From the NCBI GenBank assembly GCA_018806985.1, contig JADANN010000462.1, forward strand, positions 124,001 to 188,000: a stretch of DNA of 64,000 bases, given 5' to 3'. Positions within the stretch are counted from its first letter, which is position 1. Every line of letters starts with the position of its first letter. The position numbers were made by a program, and so were the translations under genes. Under the pieces are notes generated by a model. It had not been told where the DNA came from. It ran no database searches and saw only the letters and a program-made list of their open reading frames with translations. This stretch comes from Angiostrongylus vasorum (taxonomy: Eukaryota > Nematoda > Chromadorea > Rhabditida > Metastrongylidae). This document shows, piece by piece, positions 37,672 through 48,700 of the stretch.

Positions 37672-38257
37672 CTTCCTCAAGAAGTGTCAGTTTTCAAACA
37701 ATGATGTCAGAAAATACAACAATCATTCTGAAAGTACGCAGAAAACAGAACATATAAAAAATAAAGGACGAGATCCAGTGTTTCCAAGTGCACTAATGCG
37801 CGGTTTGTGAGAATGACAAAAAAGGCCCTTAAGAACATCTTTGTGTATGCACTGCTTTACCTTGAACTTCCTGCATGTATAGTCACGTTCTGTTGGCAGT
37901 ACCATGGACATTTTTGTCAACAATCTAGCAACTTAAAGCGCGTTAGAAATCGAGAACACGAAAAGTGATCTCCATTCAACACACAAATCAAAGTAATAAC
38001 TATGTTTCAAGTGAAAATTTCTTTTTTTATAAACATACAAGAATGACCGCAAAAGAACGGCAACTTAGAAACTACAGAGACAGGGACAAAGGCAGGTAAA
38101 AAAACTGCAGAGAATCCACGCCAGACCTTGACAGAACCGAATGTGCGTCTTCACCCTTTGCAGTCACCAAAATGGAAAAAAAACAATCATGTTCTATAAT
38201 ATACTATATGTATAATTATATATAGATGCGTTTATACATAAATATACTTTTTATTTT

Positions 38258-38622
38258 TATTCTTTTATATGACACGCCTTGACGTCTATCCCAGCACTGA
38301 CGCCGATCCCAGCACTTCTCACATTCGATTCGTTTCCTCGCATCCACCATTCACGAAGATCTTCCAACTTTTATGTGTGGCTTCGGCTCTTGCTTGAGGA
38401 TTTTCATTTGAACTTGAATGTAATAGAATGCTGCTGGTCGAGTCGATTCTCCTTGGAGCCCGAGATAGCACGGCTGGAGCGTTCCCAATTAGACTGCAGA
38501 AAGTGATCCTTTCACGGACAAGTCCGATTTCTCGACCCCGGAGGGACGAAAGGGCTTGCTTGGCCCGTAGCGGAATCGAAGTAGCACCATGCTCGTGATG
38601 ACCGATATCAGACGACCGATAC
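38258..38622 (-). repeat. SINE-B copy
   Basis: Reverse copy with TCACATTCGATTCGTTTCC, GTCGAGTCGATTCTCC and a degraded head near GCGGAATCGAAGTAGCACC. Confidence 0.75.
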
Positions 38623-38639
38623 AGCCATACTACCTGCTC

Positions 38640-38678
38640 CGTATGTATATATGCGTATATGTATATACGTTATATATA

Positions 38679-38719
<41 letters not shown>

Positions 38720-38742
38720 GTGTATGTATATAGATAAATATA
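38640..38742. repeat. (TA)n microsatellite
   Basis: About 100 bases of TATATA with GTATATACG interruptions directly 5' of the SINE-B head. Confidence 0.88.
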
Positions 38743-39059
38743 TCGACTCATGAAGGACTGTGAACTTCTCACTGCAATTTCCACTTAATTGATAATTTGC
38801 TGCTTAGGTAAGCTTGTTCCTCCGCCACGATGGCTTCGCAGGGCATTTTTAGTCCTTAACAAACGCAATGCTTGGTCCTTACAGACCAAACCGTAATTGC
38901 CACATTGCAGCTATGTTTCTTCCAGGATAATCTTGATTCCTTTCTTTTTTGATGGACATGCAGAATTCCTTAGCAGGCTTGATAATCCTGCTGGAGAAAT
39001 GCTGTATGTGGTAGTTCAACACCACCCCAGCCACAATGAAGTGGTAAAAAACATGGAGA

Positions 39060-39125
39060 AATACATACAACCACACATACACATACACATACACATATAC
39101 ATAATGTGTATGTATGTATATGTAC
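39060..39125. repeat. (CACATA)n microsatellite
   Basis: ACACATACACATACACAT repeats followed by TATGTATGTA, abutting the head of the SINE-A copy at 39129. Confidence 0.85.
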
Positions 39126-39128
39126 ATA

Positions 39129-39418
39129 AGGGCGCGTTTGGAGCAGTGGTCTGACGCGCTCTGCAACACACATGTGGAATCGATCCCCAGGCCCATAGCC
39201 CACCAAGCCTTCCATCGCTCCGGGTTGGGCAAATTGATACCATACTTGTCTTGGAGCATAGCAGCACTGGTACTCGATACATCGATAGGCCACCGCGAGT
39301 CATTGTAAAGACCAAATATGCATTCAATCACCTCCAAACGATGCTTAATGAAATCAAATGCATGGCGCGTCCCTCAGGGGATTGATCAACCCCGAAAGGT
39401 TTATCCTTTATCCTTTTA
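39129..39418 (+). repeat. SINE-A copy
   Basis: Head GGGCGCGTTTGGAGCAGTGG, body CACCAAGCCTTCCATCGC, tail GGGGATTGATCAACCCCGAAA. Confidence 0.82.
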
Positions 39419-39499
39419 TGTATATGTACGTACACAGTGGAATAGACAATGCTACATCTATATGTATGTGGACTGACAAGTCAACAAGACGAACGACAC

Positions 39500-39990
39500 A
39501 GACTCGGAGCTGCGCAGCAGGAAACGGTTTGGGAAGTTCTCAGCAACGTCGAAGACACAGTGAATAGGACAAAAAGATTCGACTTCGTGTCCATCTTTTC
39601 GACGCTACGATTCTTCCTTCTTTAACATAGGCACGAGTAACTTGGACGGTCGACAAAATGAAGGAGTGACCATTTAGCGTTACTGGACGCACAGACGAGG
39701 TTACGTCGTTGGGTGTACTGGTATCGCAAAACTTGAAAGACGAAGTTTGTTTCAACATATGACAATGATCGAAAATCGAAGACACAGCTCCAATGCCAAA
39801 AGACAGACACTCAGGTGGGCCAGCCACGTGTTTCTTCTTAACGACAACCAATGGACGAGAACTCCAAGGAACAGGGTCCCGCCGATAGCACAAACGCTAC
39901 CAAGCTGATGGTCATAATTCGAATAAGGGGAAAAATAGGATCCACTCAACCCAAATAATGGAGAAGTGGCTAGAAAATTCCATTTAAATT
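39500..39990 (+). mobile_element. RTE-type LINE, 3' ORF fragment, broken
   Basis: Broken frames on the plus strand recall the region after the reverse-transcriptase domain of nematode RTE elements: LRVHLFDATILPSL, then a diverged SKIEDTA and LNDNQWTR-type block. Stops and frameshifts are frequent, so it cannot be expressed. The minus-strand frame at 39540-39893 is its shadow. Confidence 0.55.
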
Positions 39991-40277
39991 GGTTAGTTCT
40001 TATCGCCTAATGTTGCCAACGAAGACTAACGTAAACGTTCCTCAACCATGAAGGATACTAATTTCTCAATAGCGGAAAGTCGAGTTTGAAACGCCCAACA
40101 CGGATATAAAAGAACACCAAACCAAACGACTACTTCACTTCTGAAGATGGTTACGTCATCAAGTGAGTCACTTCAATTTGGTTACGGCACCAGTGAGTCA
40201 CTTCGATGTCAGTTTTTTCGCTGCTCTAGCAGTGAAACGGAAAACAATCATATATGTTAACGTAAAATACAGTGCAC

Positions 40278-40655
40278 ATGCCTCCCAACGATTCACCGCC
40301 CTATCGTGGCTAGGAGGTGTTCCTGGCTGTCGCGCAGCGATGCACAGCGCGGTGATTCACCCCCCGGCATGTCTCCCAAGCTGTGCAGCCCATCATTTCC
40401 ACGAGGAAACTCAGCTATGAGTAAACCAATACCAGTATCCACCATCGTTCTGGTATCAAACTAGTCGCATGGTGGCAAATCTCCCTCTGATCCACAAAGG
40501 TGGCAACTGCCTGTGGTGATGATGACCTACGACGGACTTTGGCCAGGCTGAGATCGTGACACCAGAGAACCACAATGGCTAAACCAGCAAAACTCCGAAA
40601 AAATGGAAATTATGCTGGGGCCCGCACCAGTGAAGACGGGTCATCCTAGTATTCG
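40278..40655 (-). repeat. Element C, full length
   Basis: Reverse copy with CCAACGATTCACCGCCCTATC, CATGGTGGCAAATCTCCCTC, ACTCCGAAAAAATGGAAATTATGCTGG and the terminal CAGTGAAGACGGGTC. Confidence 0.8.
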
Positions 40656-41244
40656 AAAAGTAAGTACCAGCCACTAAATAGAAACTAACATCTCAAATCT
40701 AAAAAACAACCGATTATATGACTATGTTTCTGATAACAACAAATGAACGACACTATCTAGAGCCCCTCTAAACCACTATGCATCGTCATTTGACAGAAAA
40801 AAAAATAGCTCTCGTCAATGTAAAGTCGCATGCAACACAATGGATGACCAACCTCAAGAAATATAGCGCTGCAATGCAAGCAGTTCTGGATGGAAGTCGA
40901 ACGTTTACCATAGCATAGACTTTAGCCAATGTATTTCATAAAGTTCGAAAACCGTACTGACACATCAGAGACATGGAAAAACGTCAAAAGCGTGAAGTTA
41001 AAACAACGACACGAACGAATAAATACCTTTCATTGCATTGAATATCACAGGATTTGAAACAAGAACCAGATCAGGAAATGGAAACAACGAGCTTCGTCGA
41101 CCCACACGAATGCAAAAACAAGGCCTTAGCACTGCAATGCTTGCGGAAATCGCAGTAGTAACCAACGATTTTAGCTATGACATTCTTAGAGGCGTTGATA
41201 GAATGAAGCACTACAAAGAGAACGTGAGAAATGAAAGCATCCAT

Positions 41245-43873
41245 TCAGAATATGATGAACCGTCCGATGAGAAGAATGATGCCGAAGATTCCCAACGACA
41301 CCGCCACTTTGAAAAACGTCGACCTCCTATTCAGAGCTTTTGCGTCTTCCCGATATTTCTTACTAATCCCGGATAAATCCGAAGCCTTTGCCTCAAGAAC
41401 TGCAATAAAAACATTTTATTCAACTATTTCAACGATGTCTGAAACGATCTGACAACTAAAACATCCAAAGAAAATTTTAAACAAGAAAGATTTTAGGAAG
41501 AGTGTTATCATTTTTTATTCAATGCCTATTCCTTTTTCATGGGATGGCATCACGTGTAATATTACCGTAAAGATGCTGAGATATTTGCAAAACTCTGAAC
41601 CGCAGAACGCCCTATTACCCTTTCCGGGGGCTAACACGCTCACCATGACACCGTGCAACTCCTTCGTTTCGCCTTTCTCTGAGCCATGTTTAATAGGTGT
41701 TATTGCAATCACCCGTAAACGGGATCCACCTGGGGAGCATAAATCGACAGTGAACCCAATTAAGCTGAAGCTGTATTACAAATCATAATGTAATCACATT
41801 TTATTGACTGCCTATTCTTTTTTTCATGGCAGGTGGTGAACGCATCAGCCTACGGAAAGGGTAATAGCGCGTTCGATCCCCACCGCACGCACCTACGAAC
41901 CGGAGTTTTGCAAATATCCCAGCATCATTTTGAGAAGAATGTTATAGTGTTTTTCGACCTACTATTAAGAGCTTCTCCACGATGGATAACGTCTTCTATG
42001 TTGCTGACCATGATGCGGGCAACGTCTTGCAATTCACTCGACACAGCAGACATAGCATACCTGTTTAAAGAACGTTATTTAAAAACGCGGACTATAATAT
42101 TCGGAGGAAGAAGGAACCTGTTCCTATCCATATATTTCTTCTTGGCTTGTTGAATGTACTGATCTAAAATGCAGGTTACTGAACCAATAGTTGAAAAACC
42201 ACCAGTCTCATCGAAAGAAAATAAACGCACCAAATTCAAGAAAATGGTAAGGACGGGCGACCTGATCGATCTTTGTGGCGTTCTGGTTGAGGAATTCCTG
42301 AGAGACGTCTTCAAGATAGGCAAATGCAAGCTTCCGAGGAAAGGAGTGCTGGCATAAACACAAACAGCAAATCGACTGCTTTATGACGTAGCTGTAATAG
42401 TAACGCTAATGTCAACTTTTCCAGTACTTCATCTCCAGATACTGCGCTAGTTGACTTTCAACTTTTTAAGTAACATTGAGAGAACAACTTTGAGCATCGG
42501 CAATGACACAGCTCCATACTTTCTACAGGCTTACCAGCAAAGAGTATTCTCCTCTTACAGGAATGTCGGACAGAAATGGAAATGATAACAAAATGTCTAA
42601 TTTGTACATCGCACAAATCCGGAACTACACTAACCTTATTTCTATAGATGCTATAAGCAATTACCCGTCAACGGGAGCACAAATCGGCACTGAACTTGGT
42701 TACGCAGAAGCTAGGATTGTAAATCACAATGCAATCATTTTTTATTTATTGGCTATTCTTTTTTCATGGCAGGGTGTAATGTGAGATATAACCACAATGA
42801 TGCTGAGATAATGTAAACTTTTTATTTACTGCCTTATTACAATTTTTCGCGGCAGGGTATTATATGTGATCCAACCACAATGATGCTGAGATATTTGCAA
42901 AACTCCGGACCGCAGGTGTTTGCGGTGGGGAACGAACGCCCACGGGAAGGGTGAGAGCGCGTTCGTTCCCCACTGCAGGTGTTTGCTATGAGGATTGAAC
43001 ATGCTACCTGATAGCACCTCTAGAAACATGGCTGAGAGAAAGGCAAAACCCTCAACTCGCATGGTGTGGTGCTGAACGCGTTAACCCCTGGAAAGGGTAA
43101 CTGCGTGTTCGATCCCCACCATAGACACTTGTCTGGAGTTTTGCAAATATCTCAGCATTATTGTGGTTATATCTCACAGTATACCCTACCATGGAGAAAG
43201 AATAGGCAGTAAATAAGAAGTGATTATATTAATCTTAGCATTCAATGCACAAAATAATACCCAGCATGAGGAAAAGGGGATTGCTTGGGCACAAATGACA
43301 TCACACTTGGGTAGCTCTAAGGTTTAAGCTCAAACCACTGTTATGACAGCTACTGAAATCTTACAGTGGGATTTCTATAATTCCTAATAGTTCAAATAAT
43401 GGTTTGAACAAGCCTTTTCATCCCCAGCCTCAGGGCGCTTTAAATGACTTGAAATGGACGAATTACACTATAAATTTCACTTGAAGTCAAACTTTGTTGG
43501 AAAAGAAGTACTTTTCACAGAATTTCGTAGTCAAAGAAACAAATTTTCGAAATTGCAAAGTTCCTAGTAATGACAAGTTCATATTTTGAAAAACTTACTG
43601 GAACATGTAGGGTCCAGTCTCAATCGACTGCATCTGAGGTGCATTGTTGAGTTTCTTAAAAAGCATTTTTGCTTGATTCGAGTACTTCACAAGGTTCGTG
43701 TCACCCTGGAAAAGTAATCTTGAAGAAAAAAACGGCACCATCAAAGTGACGGCTGACTTTCCAAAAGAAGAAAAAAAAGAGGAACAACGAAAATAACACA
43801 CCCCATCGCTTCCTTCGATGGACGTCGCCAATATCAGACCATCTCTTACCCTCGCTATTAACGTTAATTCCAT
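41245..43873 (-). CDS. sec-22: Vesicle-trafficking R-SNARE Sec22, six exons
   Basis: Exons on the minus strand are 43873-43802, 43705-43599, 42391-42231, 42163-42118, 42060-41963 and 41399-41245. All phases agree and the product is 212 aa, the normal Sec22 length. Residues 1 to about 115 form the longin domain, beginning MELTLIARVRDG and containing VKYSNQAKMLFKKLN. The SNARE motif spans about 130-185, with the zero-layer arginine at Arg156 in VIHRGEAL. Residues 192-212 form a C-terminal hydrophobic membrane anchor with almost no lumenal tail. The family acts in ER-Golgi vesicle fusion, pairing with Q-SNAREs of the syntaxin-5 and syntaxin-18 type. Intron 2 (1.2 kb) and intron 5 hold family D copies, while introns 3 and 4 are short. 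The gene is head to head with the RRM gene on the other strand. Confidence 0.96.
41515..41940. repeat. Family D copies in sec-22 intron 5
   Basis: Two adjoining copies in opposite orientation. One runs ATGCTGAGATATTTGCAAAACTC...CCTTTCCGGGGGC, the other GGAAAGGGTAATAGCGCG with GTTCGATCCCCACC and ends at the intron boundary near 41940. They account for most of the intron. Confidence 0.7.
42645..43215. repeat. Family D copies in sec-22 intron 2
   Basis: At least two copies, partly nested. They include TGCTGAGATATTTGCAAAACTC with GCAGGTGTTTGCGGTGGGG, and GGAAAGGGTAACTGCGTG with TTCGATCCCCACC, ending ATCTCAGCATTATTGTGG. Confidence 0.7.
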
Positions 43874-43880
43874 ATGCCCT

Positions 43881-43882
43881 CT
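43881..43882 (-). promoter_or_regulatory. Putative trans-splice acceptor of sec-22
   Basis: On the minus strand a strong acceptor (TGTTTTCAG) ends at 43881, only seven bases before the sec-22 start codon at 43873. This is the usual distance for spliced-leader addition in nematodes. It could instead be a cis-splice site from an unseen 5' UTR exon. Confidence 0.5.
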
Positions 43883-44009
43883 GAAAACATGAAAATACGA
43901 ATAAATCAGGAGATATACCTTTCACGAAAACAGCAATTCCCAATCAAAGTCAAGGATGACCGACAACTCAAAAGATCGATTTGCTATGGACCTCGGCATA
44001 ATAATCGAT

Positions 44010-44255
44010 ATACCTATATAAATGTTCTCACGAACTGCCCTTTTTTAGCCGACGCGAAGTTGGGATAGACCTTCTTATTGGAATGGAACAACTGTACTGT
44101 ACCACGGAGTTCACCGAATTGTGGGGCTACTGTGGTAGATTAAGGCTCTGAGAAAATCGGACTACCCGGGACGTCAGCCATCGAACAGCAACAACAACAA
44201 ACCTCGCATCAGCTTAACGAGGGCAGTCGGTAAGCACAAACGTATGGATGACCGA
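44010..44255. mobile_element. Hairpin MITE upstream of sec-22
   Basis: Inverted ends CGAACTGCCCTTTTTTAGCC and, reversed, CGACTGCCCTCGTTAAGCTG flank an interior with CAACAACAACAA. The same ends recur at 45395-45650. No coding sequence inside. Confidence 0.6.
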
Positions 44256-44906
44256 TGATTTTGAACAAAATGAGGTCCGCTAGGAAAGATCCGAGACATG
44301 AAGGGTTAAGGCAGAGCGGACTTGATTTGGTGTAAAAGTGCGTGTGACTGGGATCTGAGTTCTGCAGTGGAACAACTGGACGGTGCAAACGTGGCCCAGT
44401 AGCGGTCGTGCCTTTGTGGATCTACTGGGCAGTGGGTTTTGTCCAGAGATGATGAGTCAGTTTCCTGAGTCATCGTAGTAGAACTGGTGAAGGTTTGTAT
44501 TGTTCGTAGAAGACAACCTCACTATGCATATGTCCCAGCTTTAACGACCCAACTTTAAGGAAGTGGGGTTCTTGCTTCGTTCACTGAGAAGATAACCCGA
44601 CGTAGTGACCGGAATTTAAAACTGAGAATTGGTGTTTGTAGCACTGTTTGAATGTGTGCGTTTTGATTCAGTAGTCGTCACATTTGTCAGTGTCTGTACG
44701 TGTTATCTGCTTAGAAACGATTGGTCACTGCACTTCAGATTTATTCCTATTGCTGAAATGGGTTAAAACCCAATAAAACCAGGTTGGTGAGAAGTGCAGA
44801 AGGATCGTGACTGTGTATTTTGGGCCAGTCCTTTGGTTTCAATTGTTTATGGTCCAAAAATTATGTTTACGTTGACAAACTTACGTTTGAGTCCTGTGTT
44901 AAATAC

Positions 44907-45170
44907 GCATGTGGCCGCGCACTGTTCGGAGGCGCCCTGCAATACACATGGGATCGTTCCGGCGCCTCGAGCCCATCGAGCCTTCTATCCCTTCACGGTT
45001 GGCAAATGGGTAGCAGACTTGTCTGGGTGGATAGTAGCACTGGCTCGATACATCGGTAGGCCACCGTGAGTCATTGCAACGCCATTCAGTCACCGCCAAC
45101 GATGCTTAATGAAGCCGAGTGCATGGCGCATCCCTAAGGGATAGATCAATCGAGAGCTTTATCCTTTATC
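44907..45170 (+). repeat. SINE-A copy between sec-22 and the RRM gene
   Basis: Head CATGTGGCCGCGCACTG, GGCGCCCTGCAATACACATG, tail GGGATAGATCAATCGAGAG. It lies in the shared upstream region of two divergent genes. Confidence 0.78.
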
Positions 45171-45394
45171 TTTCATGTTAGATACTGCAGGCACTGCCGA
45201 TTCTATGGAATTTGAATGCTGAAATGGTCTGTGGTCACTTTACGGTGTCGAACACGAGTGAACTGTCGCCATGTGGACAGCTCGGCAAAGATGCGAGCTC
45301 CCTTCGGCGCTGATAGCGTCTACCCAGTTTCTCGAAAACACTGCTGATTCTTCCCTATTTGATTGCGTACACCTCAGTTATTGTGGTATAGGAT

Positions 45395-45650
45395 ATTATA
45401 GTCTATCCATCTATATGTTCGTATGAACTGCCCTTGTTGAGCCGACACGAGGTTGGTACAAGTTTTCGCTGTTATTGTTGCTGTCGTTGTTGTTGTTGTT
45501 GTCTTTGTTGTCGTTGCTGGTCGATGGCTGACGGTTCCGGCGATTTCTTCTTCCTCAGAGCCGTGCTGTTTCGAGTGGGACTCTCATCAGCTCAACAAGG
45601 GTAGTTCATAAGAACATATGAATAAATATGTCGATTATTTATGCCGAACT
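45395..45650. mobile_element. Hairpin MITE upstream of the RRM gene
   Basis: Left end ATGTTCGTATGAACTGCCC with TTGTTGAGCCGACACGAGG; right end, reversed, ATGTTCTTATGAACTACCC with TTGTTGAGCTGATGAG. The interior has a (GTT)n run at 45470-45520. Same family as the element at 44010. Confidence 0.65.
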
Positions 45651-45778
45651 TTATAGGATGTCGGTCTTTTGAGTTATCATAGTGTAGTTCAATTTCGCCT
45701 CTTTCTCTTCTTTCATCACTTCCACAGTTTTTCGTCTTCGCACCTTTTATGTTACACCATTTTACCTACCTTACTTAC

Positions 45779-45780
45779 AG
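45779..45780 (+). promoter_or_regulatory. Putative trans-splice acceptor of the RRM gene
   Basis: A pyrimidine-rich acceptor (CTTACTTACAG) ends at 45780, five bases before the ATG at 45786. No upstream coding exon is visible, so spliced-leader addition here is the simplest reading. Confidence 0.5.
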
Positions 45781-45785
45781 AACAG

Positions 45786-48700
45786 ATGAACTTCTCTTAT
45801 TCTACTGGTGCCGCTGCTACTAGAGGCATTAATGTCTCTCAGGGTAAGCTTTATAACGCGTTTTCTATTGGCAAAGTGATTTTTTGCTCAAATGTCTTTA
45901 TTTCCCCATCAATGAGACCTACTAAGAAGTAAATTCACTTGTTCGCCATCATTCATTAACCAACTGGAATTCTTTCTCAAAATTTAATGAGAACTTGATT
46001 CATGGGGCTGGCACACAATGTTCCTGTAATCCTCCGATTACGTCACTCTTGAGAATAAGACTAGGTGGAATTGGATATACAGTGGTAATGGTGTGGTAGG
46101 TTAAAGGATAAAAGGATGAATCTCTGGGCGTTGATCAGTCCATGAGGGATGCACCATGCATTCGACTTCATCAAGCAAGCATCGTTGGAGGTGATTGAAT
46201 GCATATCTGGTGTTTACAATGACTCGCGGTGGCCTATTGATGTATCCAGCCAGTGCTGTTATCCTCCTAGACAAGTCTGATACCAAAACGCCGACCCAAG
46301 AGGGATGGAAGGCTTGGTGAGTCTGAGGCGCTGGGATCAATCCCCAGTGTACTGTAGAGCGCCTCCGACCACGGCGCCAGACGCGCCCCGATTTAAGCAT
46401 CTATTTGTTTTTCGAAACTAGTTGCTTGCTTTTCCGTCTTCACTCGCTATGATGAATTACAGGTATCGCCTGGAATCGGCGGATACAGGAAACATTTTTA
46501 GAAACATCGAGATAAACATTACAAATCCTTAGAAGACCTTGCGAAAGGCCGCCAGCGTTGTCTCCGGACGACGCAAACCGTATGGTCACTTCCGGGGCTG
46601 AGGAGGATATAACGGACTGCATGTGTGGAATTCAATGCGTGTTGTGCAGCGAAAAAGTTAAGCTCAACTGTGCCGCCATACAGATTTAGTTGTACTCGTG
46701 TATGTGTTGGTGTTGTGCCCCTTTTTTTGTTGTTTTACATGAAGTTCAGTGTTCACATGTAAAAATAGACAGCTACACCCATGAGTACTCTAGAAATTCA
46801 ATATTTAGCTCAAATGCGGACAACGTTGACAACTGCGTAGTCGGTTTGTGACTCTCGCCCAACCTTTAGTGAGGACGAGACCAGAATTCCTTACAGCTCT
46901 TCGCTAAGCATGTGGGTTTTATGTAATTCTTTTTTTTGTCCTAGTTTGTGTTACTTTCATCTTGGTTCCTGTTTGTTTTACGCTAGTTAAGTTTTTTCTT
47001 TTACTTTTTAAGAGCTGGACCATCTCTTGCCAATCAGGAAATCAGCACTCATACTAACTCGAAAGATCCTGTTATGGTCAGGTAGTGAACCTTAGTTTTC
47101 CCTTTGAATTGTCGTAGTTTGTTAAATGAACCTAGTATTTTTAGATCCCATGTTTTCATAGGGCGCATTGCCAATACCCCAATCACATGCGATGATCTTA
47201 TCACTTTGGTCAAACCTTTCGGTGATGTTCTTGGACTCAGTCATTTCAAGGTGTCTTTATGGTATACACTTTTATTATTAAGAAATAATCTGTATTCAGT
47301 AATGTTGTTTCTGTGGATGTGGTGAATCTTCGTGCTCGCCACATACAAAGTCCTGTGATAGTTTTTTTTTCAAATTATAAACTACTCCTTTTTGTTCGTT
47401 CTCATCGGGACTTTTAAAATAAGGATTACGGTGGAACTGAGTACTTTTCTATTCTCATCTTTGCCGTTGATTCTTGCAAATGCTGTGCTAACTGACTGGG
47501 GCATTAGTCATCAGTAGTGTTTCGACAATGCAGTTGTTAAAAACAGCATGAATTTAAGATTCGATTAGGGGAAATTGTTAGTTATTAGTAGTGGTAATTA
47601 TTGTTAACTGTAATTAGATCCACCATTGAACCACTACACATGGATCCTCCTCACAGAATGCCCTCTTGCTCGTAAATCTCTAGAGCCGGTTAATCGCGAG
47701 GCAACGTGGCGCGTCCCCGGCTGGCGAATAGGCGGATTTATCTCAGGCTAAAAGCGAGCTTATGTTTCTGTGTAACGCAGATTAGTCAAGGCGATGAAGT
47801 TCTGTTTCTGCTGGGCTGATTTAGCACATAACTTCTGTGTTTACGAAGACATGTCGCTTTTTTCGCGCAAGATTCCATTCCTCGCGGAAAGGAGAGAAAG
47901 CCGCCAATTTCATTAAACGAAGTCCTAAAACCACCATAAACTGAGATTTATTCAGATCATTGGTTGGCTAATGGAAAGATGTCGTGATTTGATAACATCG
48001 GCGAGGAATGCGTTGGCTTAGTGAACATCTTCATGTTAGCGCTATGAAACCTGAGAGTTCGAAAGTCTCCAAGAGACGACTGTTTCCAGAAGCACTCGAG
48101 CTGACACGCCAGCGTGGAATCGCACGAGCCGCAGGCAAGCGCCTGCGCGCCTCCGAACTTGCAAAACAATGCACAAAACGACAAGATAAAATAAGGAGAG
48201 AAGAGCAACAGTTATGGTCCAAACTTCAGAGGTTGGGAAAAGAATTTGCAAAGCCCACCGGAACTTCGCCAATTGCAAAACTAAGATGATTGCACTCCGA
48301 CGCCCAGACGGAACAGTTACAGCTTCCAGAAGGGCAATGGAGAAAATCATTTATAATAACTGTTCAGATCACTTCAGTATCAATGTCCTTTTACCCTTAC
48401 ACGAAATAAAGGAGGATGGATATGTCGTACCCGGTTCCCCTTGCCGAAATCGGACATATCATTTCGTCGGTGAAAAATCGAACAGCACCAAGTGCGGACA
48501 GGATAGGACCTGAACACCAGAAGTTTCGACTAAGTTAACGGTAATGTTTATCACTAGCTAAATCATTTGGTGGCTTTTTTAAAGTCAACCAAGGTTATGG
48601 TATTTCTTGAAAAGTCCTTGTTATTGTACTTCGTATTCGGAGTACTTTCCCCTTGAGTACTTTAAGCACAAACAGTGTTTTAGTGAAAACCAGGTTTTCA

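Noticed and set aside
39016..39337. Several overlapping 100-150 codon frames
   Set aside because: They run through SINE-A and the (CACATA)n tract.
29147..43873. Possible operon of sec-22 and gsr-1
   Set aside because: Same strand, but 3.6 kb of repeat-filled DNA separates them, far more than nematode operon spacing.
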